From Stramonita haemastoma (Eukaryota; Mollusca; Gastropoda; Neogastropoda; Muricidae), in contig CM060320.1 of assembly GCA_030674155.1 (NCBI GenBank), positions 21,159,767-21,223,766 of the forward strand: a stretch of DNA of 64,000 nt, given 5' to 3'. How positions within the stretch are numbered: position 1 is the stretch's first letter; each line of letters begins with the position of its first letter. The notes below the pieces were generated by a model. It worked only from the letters and a program-made list of their open reading frames with translations, did no database searches and had not been told where the DNA came from. Made by a program: the position numbers and the translations under genes. This document shows positions 12,193 to 63,400 of the stretch, piece by piece.

Positions 12193-12270
12193 GTACGCCA
12201 CCTTGTTCAGACAGTTTTCTCGACGACACCTGACAAGACGTGTGTACAAGGTTGCAAGATGGCGCTTGTC
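12193..12270 (-). other. Probable 5' UTR exon of the SRSF4/5/6 gene
   Basis: On the minus strand a perfect donor (GTAAGT at 12187-12192) follows a segment with no long ORF that contains a YY1-like core, ATGGCG, in plus-strand AAGATGGCGCTTG near 12257. The next acceptor downstream on this strand is 9191-9192, one base before the initiator ATG. A non-coding first exon is therefore the simplest reading. The transcription start is not visible, so the right border is approximate. Confidence 0.55.
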
Positions 12271-12681
12271 AAAAACGGGGTTCACAGAACTTGAATAAAG
12301 GGTTTTGGGAAATTAAAAAGTGATATATTTATATGCTCTAAAATCACAAAAGTATAGTTTGACATAGACCAATGAAAATACTCATAAAAAAATTAAAAAA
12401 TTCGTTTAATTTGTAACGTACCGGATGCATTCGTAGTCCCAGTCACGAAAAGACCCGACAATTTCCGAATGGTGTTCTAAGGCTAAAAATAAGACTAAAT
12501 CTCTGAACAATATTTACAATTAAAAGCTTCTCCACTTTAAAATTCCTAAACAAATGAAAGTATATAGCAGCAATCGATATTTTGTATAAAATGTTGCTAG
12601 ATTTATTGAAAGTAAACCCGAAAGAATGGTAGAGAGAACTTATCTTAGGTTTTTGTTTTGGTTTTGTGACTCCCACGAATA
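12271..12681. promoter_or_regulatory. Head-to-head promoter region between SRSF and the plus-strand transcript
   Basis: About 0.4 kb separates the putative SRSF first exon (minus) from a plus-strand segment beginning with the YY1-like AATAATGGCGGGAG at 12680. ATGGCG cores at both ends are common near start sites of housekeeping genes. No TATA box stands out. Bidirectional use is inferred from layout alone. Confidence 0.4.
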
Positions 12682-12849
12682 ATGGCGGGAGACCCCATGC
12701 GACGCGAGAGGAGAATCATGAGGTCCGTTTTACTTGCGGCTGCCAACCATTGCTCGTTGCAGTTTTTGATTCGCCATATTGGCCGCGGTTATGCAGAGGA
12801 CTTTGCTCAGGGTCATTCTTGGGCCCTTTTTCTTGGATATTTTCTGAAG
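12682..12849 (+). other. Possible first exon (5' UTR/uORF of INO80 or a separate small gene)
   Basis: Open frame from ATG 12682 (MAGDPMRRERRIMRSVLLAA and on to FLGYFLK) ends in phase 0 at a plausible donor AAG|GTTTGT. A second open block (12968-13084, VVQTAVEEVVKIEDGDSEFS) follows acceptor TTTTCAG in matching phase. I do not recognise the peptide. The position, just downstream of a YY1-like site and upstream of INO80 coding exon 1, also suits an INO80 leader exon. Coding status is unproven. Confidence 0.3.
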
Positions 12850-13084
12850 GTTTGTCATGTTGTTTGATTTTGGTTGAGAATTATATTCCAAATCATCATA
12901 TGAAACATGGAATGATGAGAGTAGTGATAATTTGATGACAGAAGCCTGGTTTCTAAGTTCTTTTCAGGTTGTCCAAACCGCTGTTGAGGAAGTGGTGAAA
13001 ATTGAGGATGGTGATTCAGAGTTCAGCTACGGTAGACCCTGCGCTTTTGTTCTTTCGCAAAGGCATAGTTTGTTCTGGAAATGA

Positions 13085-16000
13085 TTGTTCGACGAGTTTT
13101 AGATTATGTATTTTGTGGAGGAATCGAAATGTTGGCTAAAGCTTTGTCATTGGTCGTCTGAAACAACAGAACACGTGGGTCAAGATGCAGAAACGCAAGT
13201 GCCACACGGTGTAGCCTAATAATTGTTCGATAGGCCAGGCCCTAGCGTGAATTGTGCTCCCGTTTGAGTATCATACCTTTGGTCAACATGTCACGGGTGT
13301 CTGTATTAACCTTAGCTTGCATTATATGAAATTAACCCCTCCCCTTCTTCCCCCCTCTCTGGCGTTGAAGTTCCGTGTCAGTTCCAGAGTTTTGGTTCCA
13401 ATCTAACACTGTAACAGATCAGATAGTAGCATTTTTTGTTATGTCTTGCGTCATACACTAAATAATATCGCCCACGTGCAGTGGAAAACCTGTAGATTTT
13501 GCAGGAATAAAAAGTTCTACATTACAGAGAATGAACAATAGGCAACCAAAGAACTAAATAGTAAATAGGTAAGTAGGCTAAACAGTAAACTGTTGCACTT
13601 CGGCAAATGATAAGAATCTTGATCATGGGTATGTCATATGGACACATACATACATAATCTGATATATATTATAAAAAAATGATTAAACTAATTATGCAGA
13701 AATTTGTTGCCATTCCTTTCCTGGTATGAGTTATGAGTGAGAATAAAATGTTATCAAAGACTCTAGGACTGTTCTCTTTTCTTATGTTGAACATGAAAGT
13801 GCAGAATGGCCACTCTTTCATGACTCAGAATCACTATAAATGGTAGAATCTAAAATGTAATGGGGTCAAGGATGGTTTGGTTTTAAAAAAAAGTTATTTT
13901 TAGTAGTAAGGTTTGTCATGTGAATAAAACTAAAGAGATGTGACTAGGCAGCCTAGTGGCTGGTGCCAGTCAGGATCTCTCATCTGCTTCATAGTGGTGG
14001 TTAGGCTAGTTGATGTCATCCCTATAGTATATGGGATAATTCCGCTGGCACTTTATATAAGAAAGGAGGAACAGAACTTTTTCTTGGTTTGTATTATATG
14101 CAAGTTGGAATGCCTCTGGATAAAGTTCTGTGGATTTGTTTAAACCTAAAAAAAAATGATTTGATGAACAATTTTGTTTTGGGTAATATCAAGTACTGAA
14201 GACTGAAGTAGGCCTAAAAGTATAAATTTCTATATAATGACAAAGGTGGATATAAGAGAACACTTGTTGCTCTTTGTATTGTATATGTTTTGTATGGTAA
14301 TGCTTAATGGTTAACCCAAGTAATTGTTATTGACACAGTTTTGAAAAAAAAAGTTTTTGGAATATAAAAAAAGCCCAAGAAGGCAAGAAGAATATTTGAT
14401 TGTAATAAGATAATAAAGAAAAAAAGTGCATTCCAAAAGGTAAGTATAATAGTTTAATACTATAATAGTAAAAAGGTAAAACGAAAGAAAACAAGAATAT
14501 GAGCCAGGCATCAGAGACATCAGCTTCTCCAGGGGCCAGCATATTGAGGGTGGTGCCAATCTCTTTTCCTGTGCTGCTTGACCTTCCCTGACAGTAAAGG
14601 GGAAAGTACCCATTTTACAGCTGGGTGAACAGGGGGGCTGTATTGAAGCCAATGCGCATGAAAGGTCACCCATCCAATTGGTAACCATGCTCAATGCTGC
14701 TTAACATTGGTTGGTGGAAAGAGAGTGCTCTGATCACTGTTCAAGAGTACTAACACAGAAATCCTGAAGAATTTCTTCTGAAAACTTCATTAGAAAAGAA
14801 ATTGAAAATGAAATGGTTGCTTTAGATTTTAACTAATTAAAGTAAAGTTGACCTTTTTATAAGTATAGTTGTTGCTCATCATGACCAAATGTATGTTTGG
14901 AAATATTTTATCATCTTTTTGTATGATCTGTCAGTGGCAGTGATGGTGTCTGTTGGTATCGGCTCAGAAAGAAGTTGTTATTATAGTATTAAATTAACTT
15001 GAACTGTAAGCAAGCATCACATCTCTGAATGTTGGTTGAACACTTTCTTAGTATCTGTATAAAATTTAGATAGAACTCGTGCAGATCTGTAGTCAGAGCA
15101 CATAATTGGATTTGGACAGAAGACTGAATGAAGGTTGTGCATGAGAAGCTGCACAAAAAAGAAAAGGAAATCGTCCAACTTGCTGTGGTCCACAGTGAAG
15201 AATCTGTACTGTAGTGATCTTGTCTAAAGAGAATTTTTCCAAAACTTTAAACATCATCAGCTGGTCAAGTATGAAATAAACTGATTATTCATGCTGTGAA
15301 AAACGAATTTTAATAGTGGCTTCCATGTTTAAGTCAAGTGTTATGTTTGAATGTTTAGTGTTTATAACTGATATTAGTTTTTCTGGGGGAGGATAGTGGG
15401 GGAGGTTGATGGCATCCCGGACCTGTACCAGTGCTGTTCTATTATGTGTATCATGATTTCAGGGGGGTTTCTAGAAGTTCTTTTGAAGCTGTGAGTTTTA
15501 TCTTTGTCGAATTATTGTATGGATGCAGAATATTGCTTGGAGATCTATGTTTCAGCAAAATAAAAGAATCAAATTCAATTCCAGAGTCAGCTAGTGGTCT
15601 GTCTCAGTGTTTGTGATTCACCAAGACGGGAACCTGGATTTGGCTTGGCAGTCAGCATTTTAATTTTTTTATGTTCTTGGCATATGTTTTGAAGGATCAT
15701 GATTTTGTAACATGAATAGTATACCACTTCAGCTATCAGATGTCTTGTTTACAAGTATTGATTCTGTCTGTCATTGATGCTTACCTAAAAAAAAAAGTAC
15801 ATTTCAGTACACAGATTTTAAAACACTGCTCTGTTTTTTGTGTGTATCAAAATAAAAGTATGCGTTGATTTGTGTTGATGAGAAAATGTTATTCACTTGG
15901 TAAATACTTTATGTTTAAAACTTTATTAGCCTGTTGATCTGTTTTACTGACAGTGTATTCAGAGCAGTTTTATCAGTTGTTAGCCACATGCCCACATTAT

Positions 16001-17035
16001 TAGCACCAGTCACTGTAAATGGGAAGAGCTTTATGCTTTCACGTCACAGTGCTTTCTTGTTTGTAAACTTGTTCTTTAAGAGCTTAGCCAGGTGTTGGAC
16101 TGGGACTGTAGATGAGTATAGACAGTGTGCTCATTCAGAGCAGTCTGCATTAATTTTGATGAAGTTCAGGCACTTACTGACTTGGTGTGTATTCCAAGTT
16201 TTTTTTTTCCGCATAAAATGCATTGATATTTCTCTATTTTAGGAGCTTAGAACTGGATATTATTATTATTATTGGAAACTGATGGAAAGAAATTTGTACA
16301 CCTTCATTTTTCTGTACATGATTAAATTGAAAATGTAGAACTGATAGTGACAAAGAACCAAAACAAATGGGGTGAAGTACCTCAACAATTTTTTTTTCTC
16401 TCTTTCTCCGTCTTTCATGTTCCTTTACAAGGTCACCTGAGCTAGTTTTGTTGTGGTGTTTGATGATGTCTGAGAGTTTTCAAGAGTGAGGTTATGTTAT
16501 GCTTTGGGGTTTTTTGTTTTTTGTTGGTAAAATGCTGACCAAACTGAAGGCTGATTTATTTAGAATTTATAAGAAAGGAAGGTGACAGGATGGTGAAATG
16601 TTTGCTTGCCTAACAAGTAAACCATGAGGCTCTGGGTTCAATTAATGCAATGGCCTTGCCCTCTTCCCAGTTCAATTAAAAAAAAAAAAAAAAAAAAAAA
16701 TTGAACTGAATGTCAAATTCCTTCAGACTATAAACTGAGGCCCATGTGACAAACATATGCAGAATATGGTTGACACAGGTTATAAACCCGTTCACCCATT
16801 TTGAAGAATTGCCCATTTCATTGTGGAAGAAACGAATGACCAAAATTAAAAAATGAAAACCCTCTTGGCTCAAGCAAACGGGTGTTGTGTTTAAACACCC
16901 ATCTCAGAAGTTGGAATGGGAGGTCCTAAAAGGGGGGGGGGGGGGGGTCACATTCACAAAAATCTCACCACTTGTTTAGATCTAGCCAAGGAACAACAAA
17001 GTTACGAATAAATGATGTCAAATTTTTTTTTTCAG
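13085..17035 (+). other. INO80 first intron / upstream region
   Basis: Four kilobases of AT-rich sequence. At 14510-14745 there is a degenerate SINE-like block (TTTTACAGCTGGGTGAAC and a downstream GTGCTCTGATCACT). At 16580-16880 there is another weak SINE-like stretch around an A-run. No exon could be supported. Confidence 0.45.
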
Positions 17036-17055
17036 GTGCAGATTGCAAATGAGCC

Positions 17056-54965
<37,910 letters not shown>

Positions 54966-55635
54966 TAACGGCAGAAAAGTTTCCTGTTCACTTGTCCATC
55001 ACCTTGACACACCTGGTGCTATCCCTGATCACAACACATCCTTGGACATTTTTTGTGTGTTTTAAAACGGACTTGAAGTCATTTCAGGGATGTATCATCG
55101 GAGTGTGTGTGCGTGTTGTATATGTGCTACACGGTGATAACTGCCTGGAACAGTCAGCCTGGTCTGTGGTGGCAGGGAGAGAGAGTGTTCATGAAAAAGA
55201 CAAAAGAATGCTCTTGGACTGTACCCGTTCTCAACTCAACATTTGATGCAAACCCTCCAACCTACCCCCTACCCCCTGTTCTGAGATGTTGTCGCCAATA
55301 TTGTTAGAGGTAATCCTACCTGCATTGACTGTAGTGTGCATTGTTTGCTCTGAAGTTTGGTTGACAATCGAAGTGTGCCTTATGAAAAAAAAACAGAAAA
55401 AACTGAGATGCTTGTCCCTTCCTTTTCCCCCAGCTTCTGCTGTCGTTCCAACTTCAGACGTTGAAAGTAAACAGTGTTTTATCTGTTTGAAGAGTGCGTG
55501 AGGAGTAAGTTCAATGGTCTGCTAGAATATTATAGTACATGAATGAATTGGATAGGTTGAGTTTATGCAGTCAGTGTTGTTTTTACATATATGTGTGACC
55601 CTCCACCAGATAATGAGTCGCATTGTACCAGATGG

Positions 55636-55976
55636 GACGGGATCACCAAGTGGTCAGAACATTGCGCTGGCAATTTGATGACCCGAGTTCGATTCCTGTT
55701 CAAGGAGATTTTTCCTGGAGTTAACATCAGTGCTGACTCACTCTCTCCAAAGTCTTTCGGATGTGACTAAAAACCGAGGCCCGGTGTATGAAGGCACGTA
55801 GAACATCTTGCACACATGTTAAATCCTGTTCCGCTTTTTCATAAGAATAGGCCATTGTGTGCCAGTGGGAACAGATGGCAAGATTTACAAAACTGCATAC
55901 ACACAGGGACTGGATGTAAAAAAACCACATGAGTGCTTATTCCATTATCCGTGATATAAAAGAATAAAGTAAAGAA
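55636..55976 (+). mobile_element. SINE family B, near-complete copy
   Basis: Begins GGGATCACCAAGTGGTCAGA with B box AGTTCGATTCC and ends AAAAGAATAAAGTAAAG. Best copy of the family in the window; it sits in the INO80 3' flank and could supply an AATAAA. Confidence 0.75.
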
Positions 55977-58900
55977 AGAGGTTGATTTTTAACTGGTAAC
56001 ATATCGAGCTAAAAAAAAAAAGAAAGAGCTGTTCCTTTCTAAAACATGAAAATAGGACATTTCTTTGAAAAGTTATTACAAATTGAATTGCTTAATTCAA
56101 GGAAGATGAATTTTGCATCAATGGTAATAAGTGGTGAGGATGAGGGATGGTTGTTTTTAAAGGAAATGGAAACAAAGTTATGCCTTAATACTCAAGTTCA
56201 AGGTAGAAGAAAGCATATAGTTTTATAATCAGTGTATCCATGAAGTTGGAATACTGCTACCTAAATGAGCTGGGGGGGGGGTATGCAAAAAATCTCACTA
56301 TTGGTGAAGCTGGGGAAATCTAGCGGAGAACAGGGAAAAAAAAATCAGTGTTAGGTGTGGGTTCAAATCTTGGCATTGCCATCTGTTGAATGGAGCGTCA
56401 ACTTCAAGTGCAGACCTGCTAGTGCCTTAATTCCTTTCATGTATGTACACATGCAGAAGATCAATACGCATGATAAATAAAGCTTCTGCAAAATTACAAG
56501 CACAGGAGAAGACCAGGCACTACACACCTCATCCTGTAAGGAAATACAAATGTGATGGGGATGGTAAGTAGATTATCTCCCATGTAATCGGAGTGCTACA
56601 ATTGCAGTGTCATGTTTCTATTTAGAGACACACCTGTGAATTGTGGATGCTCTGTTTCCTTGGGTAGTGGTCGAAAACCCTCCATTGTGCACACTGCTTC
56701 GCCTTCAGGTGAAATGTAGGATTTATGCAACCTCTATTTAGAGGTCACATTCTGAACTGACTAGCTGTGCCGTGTTCCCGAGGTTTAGTACAGAGATTGG
56801 ACATCAAATATGTCCACTCTGTTACAGAGAGAGAGAGAGTAGAAAACTTGATATGGACAACCTGCCTATAATCACTCCTAGCGGAAAAGTGGGTCAAGTG
56901 CAGACATGCGACTCATTTTATGATGGAGGGTCACATATGTGCAGTTCCCTTTGAGTTGGGAGTGATAGGAAAGAGGGGTGAGTAAAGGACATTGAATGCT
57001 AGGCTACACAAGAGCAGCGACCCAAGCAGAGACATACAATTTCAGGCCAAGTTCCATTTGTATCTCTGTACCGTCTGTATATCAAGGTAATGAGTGTTGG
57101 TGTAAACGCCACAGGCTTGAAATTGTGTTCTGTTCTAGAGTTACTGGCAGTTGTACAGAAATGTAAGATTATTAGTTGACGCTTTTTATTTTTAGTTTAC
57201 TTGTTTCAGAGGATATTTTGGTGTTAGGTGTCTTAGGACATTGTAGTCTCACTGTGAGCAACCTGTGGTCTTAGTGGAGCAGCAGAAATGGCCACACGTT
57301 TTGGACAGACTCTTGTAGCAACTGCCCTCTTCCCATGCACTGTGTTGTTTGATGAAAAATGTAAATCTCCTATGAGGACACATGCTTTCTGCATAAAAAT
57401 GATATAAGTCTGTACAACAAACAGCAATTCCAGTAGAAGAACATTGCACTTTAACAACTGAGGGAAAGAAAAGGAAATGTGTCAAATTTTGTTTGCTTTT
57501 GTAAACATATGATAAATGGGTGTATTACTGTAAGGTAGCCTTTCCTGTGTCTTGCAAGCCTTGTTAATTTTAATAGCCCTTTTCCTTTAAACCCAGTGAT
57601 TTTTTTTTTTCCAAAACAATGTCAAGGGTTTGTTGTCCAGTGTAGATATGTGTGCTTTTGTATGGGAAATTCCAGGCTAGGCTACCCTGGCACTTCTTAG
57701 TGCAGCTGATTGAGAATTTTGCAAATCTTGATTGATATGTCAAGAATTTGGGAGAGAACCTCCTGAGATTTTTTGTTTGTTTTTACTTTTAAAGAAGCGT
57801 TTTTAATATTTCTGTGGAAAATCAGTTGTCATAGTTAAATGGATATCTTTGTTTTGGGCTCTTTTAGTTTTTGATTTTGCAAGACATCACTTGGTCTGAT
57901 TATGAACGTGGTGTGTGAAAACTAAGTGTAAAGCTATATCAGAAGTGGGAAACGTTTATGTGTAAGTGACATTTGGTACAGACCTGGACAGCAGACACAC
58001 ACACTCTGCACAGGTAATCAGAACTTGCTAATATTTGACTGAATCAGAACAAGTGAATCATATTGCTCATGAAAATCTAGGATTGCTGCTTGCTTTTTTG
58101 TAATTTGCTCTCTTCAGACAAAAAGATGTTAAAATTGAGCAAATTTTAAACAGGAGCAAAGCTGTGTGAAATTGTTGAAGATGGCAGACTTCAATTGTGC
58201 TTCTGTCACATTTGTTAATGCAAATTCTTTACATACATCACAGTTAATGTGTTCATGAATCTTCCATGCCTTGATATGGGTCCCAGGCTCATTAAATCTT
58301 TTAACAGGCTTTGGACTAGTTTACTTCAAAATCAGATTTCTTCTTGTCACAAAAGTTCAGTTGGAATCACAGTTAACACCAACTCTCTCCCCTTTAAAAA
58401 AAAAAAAAGAAACCCCCCTACAAACTTATCCCTAAATCGGAAATATCCGCTGGAACGTTCATTTAATCCCAACATCAACAATCACCCACAAACTTTGATA
58501 TATTTGTATCTGAGTGCATATGCCATATAAAGTGCATCTCTGTTTATAAGGGATTATTGTAATTAAAATTGACATCAGTTGGTAGAAATGCTACCACAAT
58601 CTTTTCAGAAGATTGTTTCATACAGAAAAGACTGGAGATTGCTGTATGCTTAACGCTGAAATAGCTTATTGTCCTAGTACTGGTTAAGGTTCGGACGCAC
58701 AAGCCATGGATGTTTGGAATGGTCAGAGAAAATTTTTGTTTTCATCATTAGAAATACATTTTCCTCTTGGAAGGGCTTTTTTTGCTTTTGTTTTTAAATT
58801 GGTTGGCTTTTTGTTTTGTTTTTCGGGAATATTGGTTCTTTTGGCAGTGATTATGCTTTACAAATGCTTGTGTCAGACATACACATTTCATTCACCTTGT

Positions 58901-61900
58901 GTAGTCCGATGAATGTTTGGACTTTTTCTGTGTACAATGAAGCTGTTCATTGTGGGAATGGCTATCACCCGTGTGACTTCCCTGACATTCCTTTGCACAC
59001 AGTGTTCTACATGGAGAAGACTTTACTACCATAACTGTGTACTCACATTGGTTCTGTGGGCGGCTGTGATATTAGTAGTTTCCTTGATCAGAAGTGACCT
59101 TGTGCTGTGGATTTCTTCATCATCTGCCCTGTGTAAGATACACATGTACCCGTGCTGCGTAGTTTTGTGTTAGAAGCATTCAGGGCTACTGGAAAGAGCA
59201 CACTAGATCTTATGTCGGTCTACATGTAATTTGTACAGATTTCTGAAGACTTGGTCATGGAAGTGTTCTTTTGTTACGTGGTCAGTGTTGAATCTGTTCC
59301 TATATATTTCCCAGCAGGCCAAGTCATTGCAGCAAAATTGTTCATGGAATATTTGCATAATCTAGGGTTCTACAGTTTTTGTAACTTTCTTGTGTGTGTG
59401 TGTGTGACTGTGCATGGCGCGTGTGCTGTGTGAGCACATGTAAGCACATAAAGGATGAGTGTTTTATTTTGTTTGGGGTTTAGTTTGTTCTTTTTTCATG
59501 GAAAGGTGTGGGTTTTTAATTTTTTTTTATTTTCATGTTGTCTGAACATTTTAAAAAATGAAATCAAACTGACGAGATCATAGAGAAGGTAGTGGTCAAA
59601 GGTTGGTTGCTCGGTTTTAAATGTGTCATATGATCTGCAAAGTGTAGAAACATAAATTAGAGCTAAACAGTCGTGCAAAATTCATGCCTAACTTTAGCTT
59701 GGTTTTACTCTGTATGCGAAACGCCTCTCATACAAGTACACCTATCGATGTGTTTGTATTATGCAGAATTTTGTTGTGATACTCAAAGAGATACTATATA
59801 CATGGTGTACATAATCCGTTTTGGGTGTATGCTTGTGTGTAGTGCAGGAACAAAACATTGCAGAGAGAGAACGGCTGTACCCCCTATCAGCTGAACAGAA
59901 GTGGAATCAGTGGTGTGATGCAATGAATGGAATCATTTGTGAAAGTGCTGTGGAAACTTGTGAATTTTTTTTCACTTCCCTGTCTTCAAATCCCCTCAGT
60001 GTGTGGTGTGTGTGTGCGTGCATGCGAGAGAGAGAGAGAGAGAGAGAACAGCAGGACTGATGAAGTTGGATTTAAGGACACATTCATAAACATAAAGAAG
60101 TTTGGTTTGATATGTAGCCAGATATATATAGAGATATATTTATGATGTGCATAGACTGTGAAGTTATGGCAAGTTTTTATCCGTTCTATCCATTGCTGTC
60201 TGCTCACATTTTAACTTTGATTTCGTGTTGTACTTGAATGGTTGCATCCATTGCACATGAATGACTTAAACTAACGTGCAAGCACTTTGAGCTGTTGTTA
60301 ACAGGATCTGTTGCTGTATGTAATGTATACCTTCTTTGTAGTTGTGAATTAAACCACTTCAGTTTGTTTTTGCATTTGTCCTTTAACAAAAAACAAAAAA
60401 AAACAAACAAAAGTGATAATAGTTGAAATAAAAAATTTTAAAAATGAACACATTTCAACATGTTGACTTATTTTTTGGCTGCCTCTGGTTTTTGAAGCAG
60501 GAAGCAAATGGTGACATACTGTGATTGCTGAGCGTGTAGAAATGGTGTGCAAGGATACAGATGACCTAGCATTTGAAGGTTAGATACCAATTGCCCTGTT
60601 GGTTTGTGTGGGGGGCAATGCGCACTTGGCATGTAGAGAGAGGTTTGTGAGAATTTGTTTTCAAAAATTTTTTTTTTTTTTTAAGTGAATTTCTTAATAT
60701 ATTAAATAATATAGTTCAGTTTTAGGTGCTGTATAGAAATTTTAAAAAGAGTTTAAAAAATATTAACGATAAAGCTGCCCCCTCCCCCCCCCCCCCCCCC
60801 CCCAAAAAAAAGTCCCCAAACAATCCCCCCCCCCCCCCCAAGAAAAAAATCCCTCAAACAAAAAAAACAACACACACAAACAAAATAAAAAAACTAACAA
60901 CTAACAAACAAAAGAACCAAGAAACCCCCCTGCAAAGTAATTCCCCCCCCCCACATCCCACAGTCCCAAACAAAACACATAGCTCCAACTATAATATCAC
61001 AAATACTTATGAAAACCATGGTGAAAGAACCAAAAAACATGTTCATTGACTTGCATACACACACTGTGACAGTTTCTCACACATAGCTTATGTACAACGC
61101 ATCAAGAATGTAAACGAAGTCATGACTTTTAGCTGTTTTCATATTCAACTAGTGATTTGTAAAATATTACACAAGGAAACATTTTTTAGCTTTGAAGGCG
61201 CACAAGACGGTGACTTATTTTGATCGAACCCACTACTTGGACTCTAATTTCTACACTAAAATTGAAATTTATGATCACAGCTGTCAGTCTCCTGACTTTC
61301 AGCTGCTAATCAATCATCCTGTCCCAGCCCAGATATGGCCAGCTGGTGCTATTTATAGCTGGAGCTGACCACACTGGACTAGGTAAAAGGAAGGGGTGCG
61401 CTAAAAATAGCACTCTTGACTGAGTGATGTTGGATTTGTGCGCTGTGATACGTTTCAAGTTTGTAAAATTAATACTATTTGATGAAAATATAACCAAAGG
61501 GTATATGAAAGAGGCTGAAGAGAGTCAATCTAGTCTGCAACCATAGCCTCTACATGGTTATATTTAGAATAGTGACAAGGTGTGTGGAAAGCTAACTCTA
61601 GTTTTGAAAGTTAGGTTGAAGCACATACAAGTTGGAATATCTTGCTTTCAATTCGCTAAGTATAGTACTCTTTGGTTTTCTCTTTATTTCAAAGAAACAG
61701 CCTCTTCCATGCTGGGGGAGGGGCTTGCTCAGTACGAATAGCATTCTTTTTCCCCCCTGTTGCCTCCTCCTTGTCTATTTTCTGCCTTCTTGGTCCAACC
61801 CCCGCCTTTTTCCAGAAAGACTTTAAAGATAGCAATCCTCTCGCACACCGAAGTCGGATGCGCTGGGCCTTACTGTCAGGCGCTTAACGCAGTGCAACAC

Positions 61901-62958
61901 ATCTTGCTCATATGACAGACAAAAATAGTTGCCGTCTGAGCATTCGATGAAGAAAAGAAAAGGTGATACTGTTTGAAAATATTTTTTGTGAAAGAGCAGA
62001 ATACTGAAGAAAAGAATGAGCTCAGACAACACTATCCTGTACCTTCCATTGCTGTGGCACACATAGTACTGCCGTCAGGGTTTGTGACAAGTAGGGGAGA
62101 CAAATTTGTGCCTTTCACCCCAAAGAAAGGGTTATGTCCCTTTAGTCATTCCACGCGCTTTTTCAAATTAAAAAGCAGCTAGTAAGGGGAATAATCCGCT
62201 GTTTTGGGGGTTCTTCCCACCCCCCCCCCCCCCCTCCCACAGCTAGAGAGCTTGGAAGTTCACTAGGCCCATGTATTGGCTGCCGGGTTTTTAAAATAAA
62301 ATTTTTTTCTTTTGTTTTACCCACCATGAAAGTAGCTGCATACCATTACCGGGAATGTAGGATCAATTCTTAGCTACAGTGATGGAATTTTGGCTCCTTC
62401 CATTTTAACTTTTAAAAAATAATGGACAGGGTGAACAGTTCCATCATGCAGTAGTGTGCATCATGATGTTTTATGTTTACATCGAACACACCAAACAACA
62501 GTTATCATAGAAGAAACATAACTATAGTGTTTCAAATGAAACCTATAACAAGCCCATGCTTCCTTAGCTGATGATGAAACTGCCGTCAGTCCATGTATAC
62601 CCAAACTAATACTCGCTCACAACTAGCTTTGAGAAGTAACAGGCATTCGCAAAGCCATGAACCCGTCTGCATTTTTAAAGCAAGAATTTACAATGACGGC
62701 CATTCATTCTTTCTTCCCATTTTCTTTAGTTATAGACTACCCCTCCTCCCCCGTTCTCCCTCCTCCCACTCTTACGCCCCACTCCCCCTTATCCCCCCCC
62801 CCTTACCTCCTTTTCCCTGCTCTGTCCTCAGAGATTTGTGTTGGCGTTTGTCGCGTGGCGTCGGCCCTGATATGCCAGTTTTAAGATGCCAGATGCTTAG
62901 GTGGAGTTGGAAAGAAAAAAAAAAAGCCTACTTTTTTTTTTTATCCAAGACAACCCAC

Positions 62959-62971
62959 CTCTCTCTCTCTC

Positions 62972-63022
<51 letters not shown>

Positions 63023-63076
63023 ACTCCTCTCTCGTTTCCGACCTCCCTCTTCTGTCTGTCTGTCTGTCTGTCTCCT

Positions 63077-63139
<63 letters not shown>

Positions 63140-63400
63140 CCTCTAACCTTTTCCCGAACCTCGTTTCTAAGTGTTTAGGGACACACTTCTACACCATCCA
63201 CTCCGTCATTCTTCTTTACAAACGTGTGTGTGTGGTGTACGTTGTGTGTGTGTGTGCGTGCGCGTGCGTGCGTGCGTGCGTGCGTGTTGTGCGTGCGTGC
63301 GTGGTGTGTGTGTGTCGCACGCACGCACGCGTTCCTGTGTGCGTGCTTGTGTTTTGTGTGTGTGTGTGTGTACGTGCACTTGCGTGCGTGTGCGCGTGCG
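62959..63400. repeat. CT tracts, GTCT units and GT/GTGC tracts
   Basis: Compound simple repeat in the INO80 3' flank; all long frames here are artefacts of it. Confidence 0.95.
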
